NCBI RefSeq assembly: GCF_000346755.1
Contig: NZ_ANNV01000164.1
Location: forward strand, 62,001-126,000
DNA: 64,000 nucleotides
Source: Pseudomonas sp. CBZ-4
GTDB taxonomy: Bacteria > Pseudomonadota > Gammaproteobacteria > Pseudomonadales > Pseudomonadaceae
Direction: 5' to 3'
Below the pieces are notes generated by a model. It saw only the letters and a list, made by a program, of their open reading frames with translations, was not told where the DNA came from and did not search any database. The translations under genes were made by a program, and so were the position numbers. Positions 26,761 through 34,972 of the stretch are shown here, piece by piece. Numbering within the stretch: the first letter of the stretch is position 1; each line of letters begins with the position of its first letter.

Positions 26761-26827
26761 GGTGTTTCTCCTTGCTTCTAATTAGTTGGTTAAGTGTTGG
26801 TACGGTCTAACTAGTGCTACCAAGCAG

Positions 26828-27379
26828 TTACTTGATAGTGATGCCCAGGGTGTTAGCCACTCGGTTCCCCACCCCTGCACTCTGGTTCACCTGAATCACT
26901 CCTCGGCTGCCTGTGAAGGCCTGGTCGCTTGTCACGACCTGGCGGCTGCCAGTGGTGGGGGTGAGCCCTGAGTCGGTTGCCAGCGTCGTCGTGTTCTGTT
27001 GCAACAGGACGCTGTCGTCGATGCTTTGCGGGCCAGGGTTGACGCTGATCCGCACCGCATTGACTGATTGGTTATTGGCCCCGGCGGACTGGTTGATACC
27101 CAACATGCCGTTGCCATTGGTAAAAGAGTTGCCCTCGATCGTTGCCTTGGCGTTCAGAGAGGGATCGACCTTGCCGTCCATGTTCTGGATATTGCTCGTG
27201 GTGGCCTGGCCACCGAGCGCAACGGCGCGGTTGTTGGCCGTTTGCTGCTGGTTGCCCGCGGCCTGGTTGATCATTACGTTGCCGCTATAGTCTTTGCCGC
27301 TGTTGTTGATGACGGCGGTGTTGTCGGCCATCGCCGAGGCGCTGCCCAGCAGGGCTAGGATGAGCAGGGAGCGTTTCAT
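26828..27379 (-). CDS. fapB: Fap amyloid nucleator FapB
   Basis: The 183-aa exported protein resembles FapC repeats ('SGNVMINQAAGNQQQTANN', 'GMLGINQSAGANNQSVN', 'GVIQVNQSAGVGN') and is thought to nucleate FapC fibrils. The signal peptide ends near residue 18 (ASAMA). Its ATG overlaps the fapA stop by four bases (ATGA), so A and B are translationally coupled. Confidence 0.93.
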   Translation of the reverse strand: MKRSLLILALLGSASAMADNTAVINNSGKDYSGNVMINQAAGNQQQTANNRAVALGGQATTSNIQNMDGKVDPSLNAKATIEGNSFTNGNGMLGINQSAGANNQSVNAVRISVNPGPQSIDDSVLLQQNTTTLATDSGLTPTTGSRQVVTSDQAFTGSRGVIQVNQSAGVGNRVANTLGITIK

Positions 27380-27837
27380 TGTTTGCCCCCCATCATGCCG
27401 CCAAGGTTGTTCAGGGGCGCCAAGCCACGCTGGATCGAGTCGCTGATCTGCCCACCCATGCCGCCACTGCTGGCGCCACTGCGGCTGGCGGCTGCGCCAG
27501 CGCCGAGCGTGGACATGCTGTTTTGCGTGGCACTCAAGCCGGAGAGGTTGCCGTTGGGCTGGAGGGAGCGGGTGATGCTCAAGCCGCTGCTGACGTTGCC
27601 GAAGTCGCGGTCGCTCAGTTCGCCGGAAAGGGCGTCATGGATTTCGCGGCTGGGATTGACGTTGGCGGTTTGGGGATAAGGATCAGGACCGAACGATGCG
27701 CGACCCGCCATGTGCGCTTGCACATTGCGCCCGGTCACGATAATGCCGTCGCCTGCCAGGGTCGGAGCACTGATGCCAACGCTGAGTACACAGCTGATCA
27801 GCAGTACGTTCATCGAACCTTGAGTGAATGTGATCAC
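27376..27837 (-). CDS. fapA: Fap operon chaperone-like protein FapA
   Basis: First gene of the operon, 153 aa from a GTG at 27837 with AAGGA eight bases upstream. An ATG at 27813 would give a tidier signal peptide (MNVLLISCVL...PTLA), so the start is not settled. The mature part is low-complexity, rich in Gly, Ser and Asn ('ASRSGASSGGMGG'). FapA is thought to be a periplasmic chaperone affecting which subunit is incorporated. Confidence 0.88.
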   Translation of the reverse strand: MITFTQGSMNVLLISCVLSVGISAPTLAGDGIIVTGRNVQAHMAGRASFGPDPYPQTANVNPSREIHDALSGELSDRDFGNVSSGLSITRSLQPNGNLSGLSATQNSMSTLGAGAAASRSGASSGGMGGQISDSIQRGLAPLNNLGGMMGGKQ

Positions 27838-27889
27838 GGCGGCATTCCTTATTCTTCGCGCTGACCCTAAACAGCGCTGTAAGGGATAG

Positions 27890-27906
27890 AGCAGAAGCCG
27901 TGCCGC
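27890..27906 (-). promoter_or_regulatory. Sigma-54 (-24/-12) promoter of fapABCDEF
   Basis: Minus strand CGGCACGGCTTCTGCT has the invariant GG and GC dinucleotides exactly 10 bases apart and matches TGGCACG-N4-TTGCW except for a C in place of T at two positions. The predicted start site is near 27879, about 42 bases before the fapA GTG. Confidence 0.78.
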
Positions 27907-27968
27907 TTTTTAATTATTGTTTTTATTCAATGAGTTGTAGTTGGTGCGCGAAAAAATCGCGGCCGTGC

Positions 27969-27986
27969 TGTTTCAGCGCTGAGACA
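27969..27986. promoter_or_regulatory. Candidate upstream activator site of fap
   Basis: TGTTTCAGC-GCTGAGACA is an 18-bp palindrome with one mismatch, about 65-80 bases upstream of the sigma-54 -24 element, a normal distance for an enhancer-binding protein. A related shorter palindrome, TGAAGCGCTTCA, lies at 28020-28031. Confidence 0.5.
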
Positions 27987-28137
27987 GTCGCCGTTCAGCC
28001 GGGCATACCCGGCCATGACTGAAGCGCTTCACCTGGCTGTATCAGTGGCGTAACACTGCCGATGACAAAATGATGAATCCGCCCAGCGTGGGCGGCACAG
28101 AGGAGGGGTGTGTTTCAAAAATGGACACCGCAGGCAC

Positions 28138-28166
28138 AAAAAAGCCCTGGCCTGCCGGCAGGGCTT
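28138..28166 (-). terminator. Terminator of the FecR-like gene
   Basis: AAGCCCTG...CAGGGCTT (28142-28166) folds to an 8-bp stem with a U tract on the minus strand (five to six A on the plus strand). It overlaps the first base of the stop codon region and insulates fap from this gene. Confidence 0.85.
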
Positions 28167-29161
28167 CAGCCTTTCGGCGTTTTACGCGGAATGGAATTCA
28201 GCACAGGATTGCCATCCTGGTTCTGCGTCAGGTACACCGGCAAAACCTTGGGCAGCGAGGGGACGAGGTTGTTGACCTCATTGATGTTGTAGATACCGCC
28301 AATACGGATCGTGCCGGTATTGGCATCGGCCAGCATCACCGCTTTTTTCAGGTAGCGGTTGATTAATGGCAGTGCGTCGGCGAGCGCCAGGTTGTCGAGC
28401 ACCAGCTTGCCCTGGCGCCAGGCCAGGGCCGTGTCATTGGGGTTGAACGCGTTGATCCGCGGGGTCGCATCGCCCTGGCGGTAACTGGCCTGCATTCCCG
28501 GAGTCAGCGGCACGCTGCCGTGCACCCGGTCGCTGGCGATCTGTACCGAACCTTCAAGCAACATCACGCGGACCTGGTCTTCATACTTCCAGACGTTGAA
28601 CTGCGTGCCCGTCACCCGTACCTGACCGTCGCCGGCCTGCACGATAAACGGATGGGCGCTGTCATGGCTGACCTTGAAGAAGGCCTCGCCTTTTTTCAGG
28701 GTGACCCGACGCTGGTCCTTGTAGTTACTGTAGACCAGCTCGGTGCCGAGGTTCAGTTCCACTTGGCTGCCGTCGTCCAAGGTCACTTGGCGCAACCCGG
28801 CGGGTGCCTCGAAGCGCTCATAGGAGCTCGGCAACCAACCCGCTTCCCAGCCGGTAAACGCCGCCAGTGGCAAGGCCGCCAGGCAGATTGCCGCCGCTAC
28901 CGCGTAATTGCGCAGGCGGTGGCGGGGAGCGAAGGGCACGACGACCGACGCGGGTTCGTGGCGTGGCAGGTGGTCGGCAACGTCCCAGATCTCCAGCATC
29001 GCCGCGTATTCAAAGGCGTGCAGTGGATGGGAATCATGCCACTGTTCAAAAGCCTGACGCTCGACGGGTGTACAGTCGTGCGCATGCAAGCGCATACACC
29101 AATGCGCGGCGGCGTCGGTGATGGCGTCATATTCGGCTTCTGAAAGAGACTTTTCTGTCAT
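28166..29161 (-). CDS. FecR-family anti-sigma/regulatory protein, orphan
   Basis: The 331-aa protein has the FecR layout: an N-terminal cytoplasmic DUF4880 segment ('AAHWCMRLH', 'FEQWHDSHPLH'), one membrane segment at about 86-106, then the periplasmic FecR domain ('TLDDGSQVELNLGTEL', 'GEAFFKVSHD') and a C-terminal secretin-like domain. FecR proteins control an ECF sigma factor (FecI) and answer to a TonB receptor. Neither partner is adjacent, which is unusual. Confidence 0.85.
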   Translation of the reverse strand: MTEKSLSEAEYDAITDAAAHWCMRLHAHDCTPVERQAFEQWHDSHPLHAFEYAAMLEIWDVADHLPRHEPASVVVPFAPRHRLRNYAVAAAICLAALPLAAFTGWEAGWLPSSYERFEAPAGLRQVTLDDGSQVELNLGTELVYSNYKDQRRVTLKKGEAFFKVSHDSAHPFIVQAGDGQVRVTGTQFNVWKYEDQVRVMLLEGSVQIASDRVHGSVPLTPGMQASYRQGDATPRINAFNPNDTALAWRQGKLVLDNLALADALPLINRYLKKAVMLADANTGTIRIGGIYNINEVNNLVPSLPKVLPVYLTQNQDGNPVLNSIPRKTPKG

Positions 29162-29301
29162 TTAAACGTCCTGATTTCCCACATTCTAACCTCCCGAGGA
29201 GGGGGCGAGAACTGCCATCACCGTGATTGCACGACAATTGGAACTTATTCTCGTTTGAATGCACCTAAGCGTTTAGGACATTCCCACAATGGAGTACGAA
29301 A

Positions 29302-29571
29302 ATGCTGAAGAAAACCTTAGTCGCCCTGTGTGCAACTTCCGCGCTGCTCAGCGCTGGTGCGGCCCTGGCCGATAAGCCGGGGGCGGGCTGGATCACCATC
29401 GAAAAAGCCATTGAAGTGGCCAAGACCAAGGCCGGTTACGTTGAGGTCTATGCGGCCGAAGCGGACGACAATGGCTATTGGGAAGTCAAAGGGCGCAAAG
29501 CCGATGGCACCGTGTACGAAGCCCGTATCGATGGTGCCTCCGGCAATATCCTGCGCGACCAGAAAGACTGA
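29302..29571 (+). CDS. PepSY domain-containing exported protein
   Basis: The 89-aa protein has a signal peptide (to Ala-Leu-Ala about residue 23) and one PepSY domain: 'ITIEKAIEVAKTKAGYVEVYAAE' helix then strands ending 'EARIDGASGNIL', the typical PepSY finish. GGAG lies eight bases before the ATG. PepSY domains can inhibit peptidases; here the partner is unknown. It is divergent from the FecR-like gene and converges on the toxin-like gene with 19 bases between the stops. Confidence 0.85.
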   Translation: MLKKTLVALCATSALLSAGAALADKPGAGWITIEKAIEVAKTKAGYVEVYAAEADDNGYWEVKGRKADGTVYEARIDGASGNILRDQKD

Positions 29572-29590
29572 TAGACCCCACGGGGCAGGG

Positions 29591-32500
29591 TCAGTCCAAC
29601 TGCCTGCCCACGTGGGTAATCAGGTATGTCACCGAGTCCGCATTCGCCAGGATGATGTCCAGCCGGCGGTCCGGATCGCTCATGAACGTTTGCCGGGCAT
29701 CGTCGAGTGTCCTTGCGCCTGTGAGGTGCAGTACCTTGTCACGGACTTTGGCCGAGCCGGTCTGGCCAAGGTCCTCCCAGCGCTGGGATAAATCATCCCA
29801 GGACTTGAACAGCATGGTTGCAGGTGTCAGTACGGACAGCGCTGTGCTCTGGACGTTGCTGAGGGTCGTGTACTTTTTCAGGCTGTCTGGAGTGCCGCGG
29901 CTGATCAGATCCAGAAAGGGGTGCGGAGCGTCCATGTAGGCAATGTCTTCGGTCTGCGAGACCAGATGGCTCATCTCATGAATCAGGGTGGTGGCTCGTA
30001 CGTGGTCATCGATGTCGAAAGGGGCGTTCAGGTTTCCCGCGTAGTAGCGGTTCATGCCCGGATCGAAGAACAGGTTCAGCAAATAGATATTCCGCTCGGC
30101 ATCATCAGGTATTACAAAAGCCAGGGTTTTATTGGCGCTCCAGCGGGCTTCGCCACACACGAATCGGCCCGAATCCATCCTCAGCAGATCGTCGGCACTC
30201 AGCCCGTTCTCGATTTCCCTGACACGTGCACGTATTTTTTCCACTTGATCAGGGCTGAACATGAGAATCCCGAACATCTCGTTCAGAATGCGCCCAACCC
30301 TCGAATTGGGGTCGCGTCGGGGTGCAAAAGCGGCGAGGTTGCGCCCGCAGGTAATGGTGTAATACAGCGCGATGTTGAGTGCCCGGTCGATGTGCAGCCC
30401 TTTGTCCAGGTCCAACCCGCGAATGGCCGGCAGCCCTTGCGCTTCGATATTGATGGACGCCCCCAGGACTCGCCGGGTAACGGCCTGCTGGTGCAAGCGC
30501 GACAGCGTCGGCCCGAAACGCGGCTCACGCAGGGACAGGTCCAGCACCCATTGGCCCTGTGCGTTGCGTTCGACATAGGGCCCCAACTCCCGGGCAAGGC
30601 TCACCCGCCAGTACCTGCCGCTTCTTGCGACCGGGTAGACCCTGCCCGCCACGGGCACATAAGTACGGTGGTTGACCGGTTGGGTGTACACCTGGGTGTG
30701 CGGGTCCAACGGCAGGTCTGTGAGCGCCACTGCCACATCCTCAAACCGGCGCAGCTGCGTGCGCAGGGGATCTGTCATGTCCAGGCGGTCAGCCGTGATG
30801 GCCGGTGCGGGGCCTTCCGCAGCGGCGGGTGTGTCGGGCACAGGATCAGGGGACATCGACTCATCGAGCTGCTTTCGCAGTGACGCCAGCGACGCGACAC
30901 CCTGGATAAACAGGCGCAGGCCTTCGCCAAAGTGCTGCTCTTGCAATTGCTCGGCAGAGGTTTGGAACAGTTTGTAGCTGCGCCACACCACCAACGGGTA
31001 CATGAGCTTGCCTGCAATGAACTGCAGCGACACGGGAATGCCTTCGCGAAACAGGCTGATGATGCCATGCCACTGGTGCTTGCCGGCTTTTTCGAACTGG
31101 CAGGCAAGCATCCTGATCAACTGCTCGGCATTGTCGTGGAACACCTGTCGCAAGAGGTGGCCCCTGATCGGATTCGAGGCCAGGCCGATGCGTTCGGCGG
31201 CATCCTCTTTGTCTGCAGCGCCGCTTGCCGATGCCTGGAAAAAATGGCGGAAGGTTGCCTGATCGGGATCGCCCATCTGGCTGATGACCCAGTCCTGCAA
31301 CGGGCCGTCGCTGCTGATGTCTTCCAGGAGTTTTTCCGGCGTGCCGTACTCCTTTAGAACGTTCATCGGGGAGTACGGCGCGTAGAGTACCAACGGGCCC
31401 GTCGCACCGTCCTTCGGGCCTATTAAGTAGACGCCGAGCACCTTCGAGGGCGTCGCTCCGGCCGTGATCATCAGTTCCAGGGGGCGGATCATCGCCGTGG
31501 CACCGCTGACGGCGTCCCGGGCAACGGCGTCGGGCATGTCGAAGATCTGCTGGATAAACCCCCAGGCCGACACGCTCAGGCGTTCTTCGAGTTTTTCTTC
31601 ATGGGCGTGGCGTAGCACCTGCCAGGGCAATTGCTGGCAAAACAGATCGCGGCGCTTGCGGGCGTCGTCGGTGTCGGCGGTCAAGTGGGTGGTGAGCAGC
31701 GCACTGAAGGTTGTGCTGATATCCAACTGACGCACCAGTTGCACCACCGCACTGCCATCCAATGATGTGGGTAAGGGCCTGCTGCCGCGCGCTTTGGGGG
31801 TGAGGTCAGCGGGCCGCAGGTCTGGCAGGTGGCGCATGGCGAAATCGGTCAGGCTTTGCGGGTGCCCATTGAGGACCACCCGTGCAGGGATCAGGATGTC
31901 TTCCGGGTCCAGCGCATCATCCGGGTAGCGCGCCTTGAGCAGCGCCGTCAGCGTGCCTGCCACGTGTTCGCGCAAGTTTGGCAGGCCATGCAGGTAGTCC
32001 TGGTTGTCCGGCGCGCTGAGGCGGTACTGCTCAAGCAGTTCGGCGTGCAGCAACTGGTCCCCGATCGAGGCCATCCCCAGCCACACCGGTAGCGTATGTT
32101 GCTGGACAATGGCGCTGGCGATGGCTTTTGCCCTGCCGATATTTGACGGTGCCATTCGCCGCAACACGTCATCCAGGCGCTCCTGCAGTTGCGTCGGCGC
32201 CAGCGACATCGAGAGCCAGTGGTCGATGGCATCCAGGTCACGCCGGAAGTTGCTGTGCAGGCAGTGTTCGAGGAAATGCCCGTCGATGCGTTGCAGCGGC
32301 CCCAGGTGGTAGGTCTGATGGGGGGCGCCGAGGCTGATGGGCAAGTTCTGCAACAGGGCCATGCGCCGTTCACCGTGGTTCAGGCGCTGCTTGAGCGATT
32401 CAAGCAGGTCGGTCAACGAGGCGAACGGTTCATAGCCGGATTGAGGGGTCCACAGCACGACCGCGCCCGAGAGCTGGGGATCGAGGCCGCCGCGTTCAGT

Positions 32501-34768
32501 TAGTACAAAACAGTTGGCCAGGGGCTCGGGGGTTGGGTCCGCGTTGACGGTCAGTGTCAACTCGAAGGCGTCCGGCAGGAAGCCTTGATAACCGTGGCGC
32601 TTGTCGCGCGTCATGCTGTCGGGGCGCAGCACGGTGTCCAGAATCGCAAAGTGGTGCGGGCTCAGGGTGTGGTTGAGCAGGCGCAGTTCGGCTTCGCTGC
32701 GCAGTCCTTGCATCAGGGCGTTGATCATGTCCGCGCCATGACTGTCCAGAAACCGACGGGGCAGCGCACGCACATCGTGTTTCAAGAAGTCGCGGCGGAC
32801 CTTGCCGATGATGGCTTCGAAGACGCGGTCGTCCAGATTGTGCCAGCGCACGGAAACGCCTTTTTGGGGGGCGCGGTAATAGCCGATGTGCGGCGTTTTG
32901 CGGATCGCCCCGTCGGCGTCGGCCAGGTGCTGGATGAAATACTCGACCATGTTCAGCGACGACTGCGGAGCACGATCCTCAAGGTCTCGCGCCTCGGTAG
33001 CGTAGGTGTTGACGTGGACGTCACTGGCATCCTGGTACAAGAACTGCGCCTTTATTTCTTCGTTCAAGGCTTTTGTGGCCATGCTGCGCAGGGTCGGGTG
33101 CCCGGCCCGTTGCGCGACCATGCGCTCTTCGTGCGGGTGCAGTGCGGCCAGGTGCAGTTTGGCGCGCTCGGCCTGCACGGTGGATGGCCGGCCATTGCCG
33201 CTGGTGACCGGGTGCAGGCTCCAGCGCCCGGCGGTGTCAAGCTTGAGCAGGCGGCTGTCGAGCATGTGGCGGATGTCCAGCGAACAGTCGAGCAACGCCG
33301 TCAGGTCCACCGTGCCATTGCTGCGGCGATAGAGCGCGAGTGCGTGCTCCAGGTTGCTCAGTTGCTTGGCGTGAATGTCGCTGACCATCTCGCCAAACAC
33401 ACTGCCCTCAAACGGCAGCCCGCGGATATGCAGGTTTTTCATGGCGAGGTACAGGCTGCGCTCGTCCAATGACAGGTAATTGAGCAACTCGTCCTGGTAG
33501 TGGGCAGCGTCAAGCATGCTCAACAAGGTTTTGTTCAGGTCGTCGACGTCTTTGAGTACCTGCAACCCCCGCGATTGGGTGTAGAGGTACGCGTGCTGGT
33601 CGCTGATCAAGAGGGTTGCGGCCAGTTCCACAGAGTGCTGATAAGGCGCGGAAAGACTGACTTTTTCGATACGCAAGGTGTCATGCCACGCGCTGCGCTC
33701 AGCCTGGCTGGGGAGGAAGATGGCCAGCAGGTTGCGGGCTTCCGTGGCCGAGACAATCCCTTCGCGGCTCTGACGCTTGAGCAGCAGATCCTTGCGAAAC
33801 TTATCGCTCATGACTTGGGTAAACAGGTCCATGCGCGACTGCCCCGAAGGCGACTTGTTTCGGCCGAGGGGTTCGTTCCACCAGGTCTGCAACAAGGCGT
33901 TGAGCAGTTTGGAGAGGATTCCGGCGGTTTGCTGGACCAGGCCCTCCCAGCGCGCCACGTCTGTTTTATGCTGGGCCTCGGTAAACCGGCTTTTGTCATG
34001 TTTCGGGTTGCTGAAGGTGCGCGTGCGGTTGGCCGGCCATGCCTGGTTCACGTAGTACTGCAGCACGGTTTCCCCCAGGCTTGCCGACTCAACCCAGCGC
34101 ATGACACCGTTACCATTGTGATTCGTCGTCGGTATGAAACTGTTGACCCGGGTGTCTCGATGGTCAAGGTCGGGGAAGTCGGCGAGCCTGAACACATCAA
34201 GCACTCCCTCCATCATTTCCGGCAGTGTCGGGATCGTGCGCAACTCGTCTAGCATGCGTTGCACGTTGTCCGCCTGGTTGGCCTCAAGGGTGGTTTCCTG
34301 GTCTTCGAATACCCCGCCTTTGATGGTTGCTGTGGTCAGGGTGAAGGGGCTGCCGTGGTCAAACGTGTTGCGCTGTTCTATTGATAAAAATCTAATTAAT
34401 TCAGTATTTTGCGATGGTATTTTCAAGCGTTCTGTAATGTTTGAAAGGCATTCGGCCCGGTTGAGGAAAACCTCCAGACCGGCGTAAGGCGTATAGAGGA
34501 CCGCCTTCTTGTCGCCAGGGGTAGGGCTCATCATGAAAGCGCCGGCCAAGGGTATTTCCGGCGTGCCCGGCCGACTTATATTCAGTGTCTCGACGACCAT
34601 CGGTACGGTGCGGTCGCTGCGTCCTTCATGGCTTGCGGTATAGACCGTGTCCAGCCAGTTGATATCTTCGAGGGCCAACCCCAGTGCGCGCTCCCGTTCG
34701 GTCGGTTGCTTTCTGGTAATCGGGCGTTGGTACTCATCAAAAAAATACGGGGGGTTCAGGCTGGTCAT
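29591..34768 (-). CDS. Giant dermonecrotic-toxin-like protein with C-terminal HExxH (M35-like) metallopeptidase site
   Basis: The 1725-aa protein starts MTSLNPPYFF at 34768 (GGAG eight bases upstream; the frame extends upstream but without a signal). The body resembles the 'dermonecrotic toxin domain' (DUF6543) proteins of Pseudomonas. A module of the type '...FxL...VLYTPYxG...F...L...L' recurs near residues 73, 383, 753 and 1110, each followed by helical sequence. The C-terminus holds HEMSH (1597-1601) followed by a Thr-Glu-Asp-x-x-Tyr pattern (Asp1608), like the GTxDxxYG third-ligand region of deuterolysin-type M35 peptidases. No signal peptide and no recognised delivery or immunity gene is adjacent. 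A secreted effector with a protease warhead is inference. Confidence 0.7.
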   Translation of the reverse strand: MTSLNPPYFFDEYQRPITRKQPTERERALGLALEDINWLDTVYTASHEGRSDRTVPMVVETLNISRPGTPEIPLAGAFMMSPTPGDKKAVLYTPYAGLEVFLNRAECLSNITERLKIPSQNTELIRFLSIEQRNTFDHGSPFTLTTATIKGGVFEDQETTLEANQADNVQRMLDELRTIPTLPEMMEGVLDVFRLADFPDLDHRDTRVNSFIPTTNHNGNGVMRWVESASLGETVLQYYVNQAWPANRTRTFSNPKHDKSRFTEAQHKTDVARWEGLVQQTAGILSKLLNALLQTWWNEPLGRNKSPSGQSRMDLFTQVMSDKFRKDLLLKRQSREGIVSATEARNLLAIFLPSQAERSAWHDTLRIEKVSLSAPYQHSVELAATLLISDQHAYLYTQSRGLQVLKDVDDLNKTLLSMLDAAHYQDELLNYLSLDERSLYLAMKNLHIRGLPFEGSVFGEMVSDIHAKQLSNLEHALALYRRSNGTVDLTALLDCSLDIRHMLDSRLLKLDTAGRWSLHPVTSGNGRPSTVQAERAKLHLAALHPHEERMVAQRAGHPTLRSMATKALNEEIKAQFLYQDASDVHVNTYATEARDLEDRAPQSSLNMVEYFIQHLADADGAIRKTPHIGYYRAPQKGVSVRWHNLDDRVFEAIIGKVRRDFLKHDVRALPRRFLDSHGADMINALMQGLRSEAELRLLNHTLSPHHFAILDTVLRPDSMTRDKRHGYQGFLPDAFELTLTVNADPTPEPLANCFVLTERGGLDPQLSGAVVLWTPQSGYEPFASLTDLLESLKQRLNHGERRMALLQNLPISLGAPHQTYHLGPLQRIDGHFLEHCLHSNFRRDLDAIDHWLSMSLAPTQLQERLDDVLRRMAPSNIGRAKAIASAIVQQHTLPVWLGMASIGDQLLHAELLEQYRLSAPDNQDYLHGLPNLREHVAGTLTALLKARYPDDALDPEDILIPARVVLNGHPQSLTDFAMRHLPDLRPADLTPKARGSRPLPTSLDGSAVVQLVRQLDISTTFSALLTTHLTADTDDARKRRDLFCQQLPWQVLRHAHEEKLEERLSVSAWGFIQQIFDMPDAVARDAVSGATAMIRPLELMITAGATPSKVLGVYLIGPKDGATGPLVLYAPYSPMNVLKEYGTPEKLLEDISSDGPLQDWVISQMGDPDQATFRHFFQASASGAADKEDAAERIGLASNPIRGHLLRQVFHDNAEQLIRMLACQFEKAGKHQWHGIISLFREGIPVSLQFIAGKLMYPLVVWRSYKLFQTSAEQLQEQHFGEGLRLFIQGVASLASLRKQLDESMSPDPVPDTPAAAEGPAPAITADRLDMTDPLRTQLRRFEDVAVALTDLPLDPHTQVYTQPVNHRTYVPVAGRVYPVARSGRYWRVSLARELGPYVERNAQGQWVLDLSLREPRFGPTLSRLHQQAVTRRVLGASINIEAQGLPAIRGLDLDKGLHIDRALNIALYYTITCGRNLAAFAPRRDPNSRVGRILNEMFGILMFSPDQVEKIRARVREIENGLSADDLLRMDSGRFVCGEARWSANKTLAFVIPDDAERNIYLLNLFFDPGMNRYYAGNLNAPFDIDDHVRATTLIHEMSHLVSQTEDIAYMDAPHPFLDLISRGTPDSLKKYTTLSNVQSTALSVLTPATMLFKSWDDLSQRWEDLGQTGSAKVRDKVLHLTGARTLDDARQTFMSDPDRRLDIILANADSVTYLITHVGRQLD

Positions 34769-34972
34769 GGGCTGCTCTCCGTCTGGGCCAAAGTGGCACT
34801 GGGTTGAGCGGCAGGTTAGGCGGGAGGGATGGCGGTGCGGGGGTAGATAACTGCTGCCAAAACCACCGGGCTGGCAAACGTCGATTGACAGCAGGCGGCG
34901 GGCGCGTTGTTTAATCACGGGCCTGGGTTTCTCGTCTTGTCGCGCCTTCCAATCATAAAATCGGAGCTTCAG

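Larger units (their letters stand above)
27838..28137 (-). promoter_or_regulatory. fap operon control region
   Basis: About 300 bases without a gene between the fecR-like terminator and fapA. It holds a sigma-54 element (listed separately), an AT-rich block (27907-27935), and three palindromes with an AGCGCT core: 27871-27880, 27969-27986 and 28020-28031. A GCCGGG/CCCGGC inverted repeat lies between the last two. Confidence 0.7.

Noticed and set aside
29162..29301. Fur box or FecI-type promoter between the FecR-like and PepSY genes
   Set aside because: GGAACTTATTCTCGTT recalls such sites, but the match is too weak on either strand to call.
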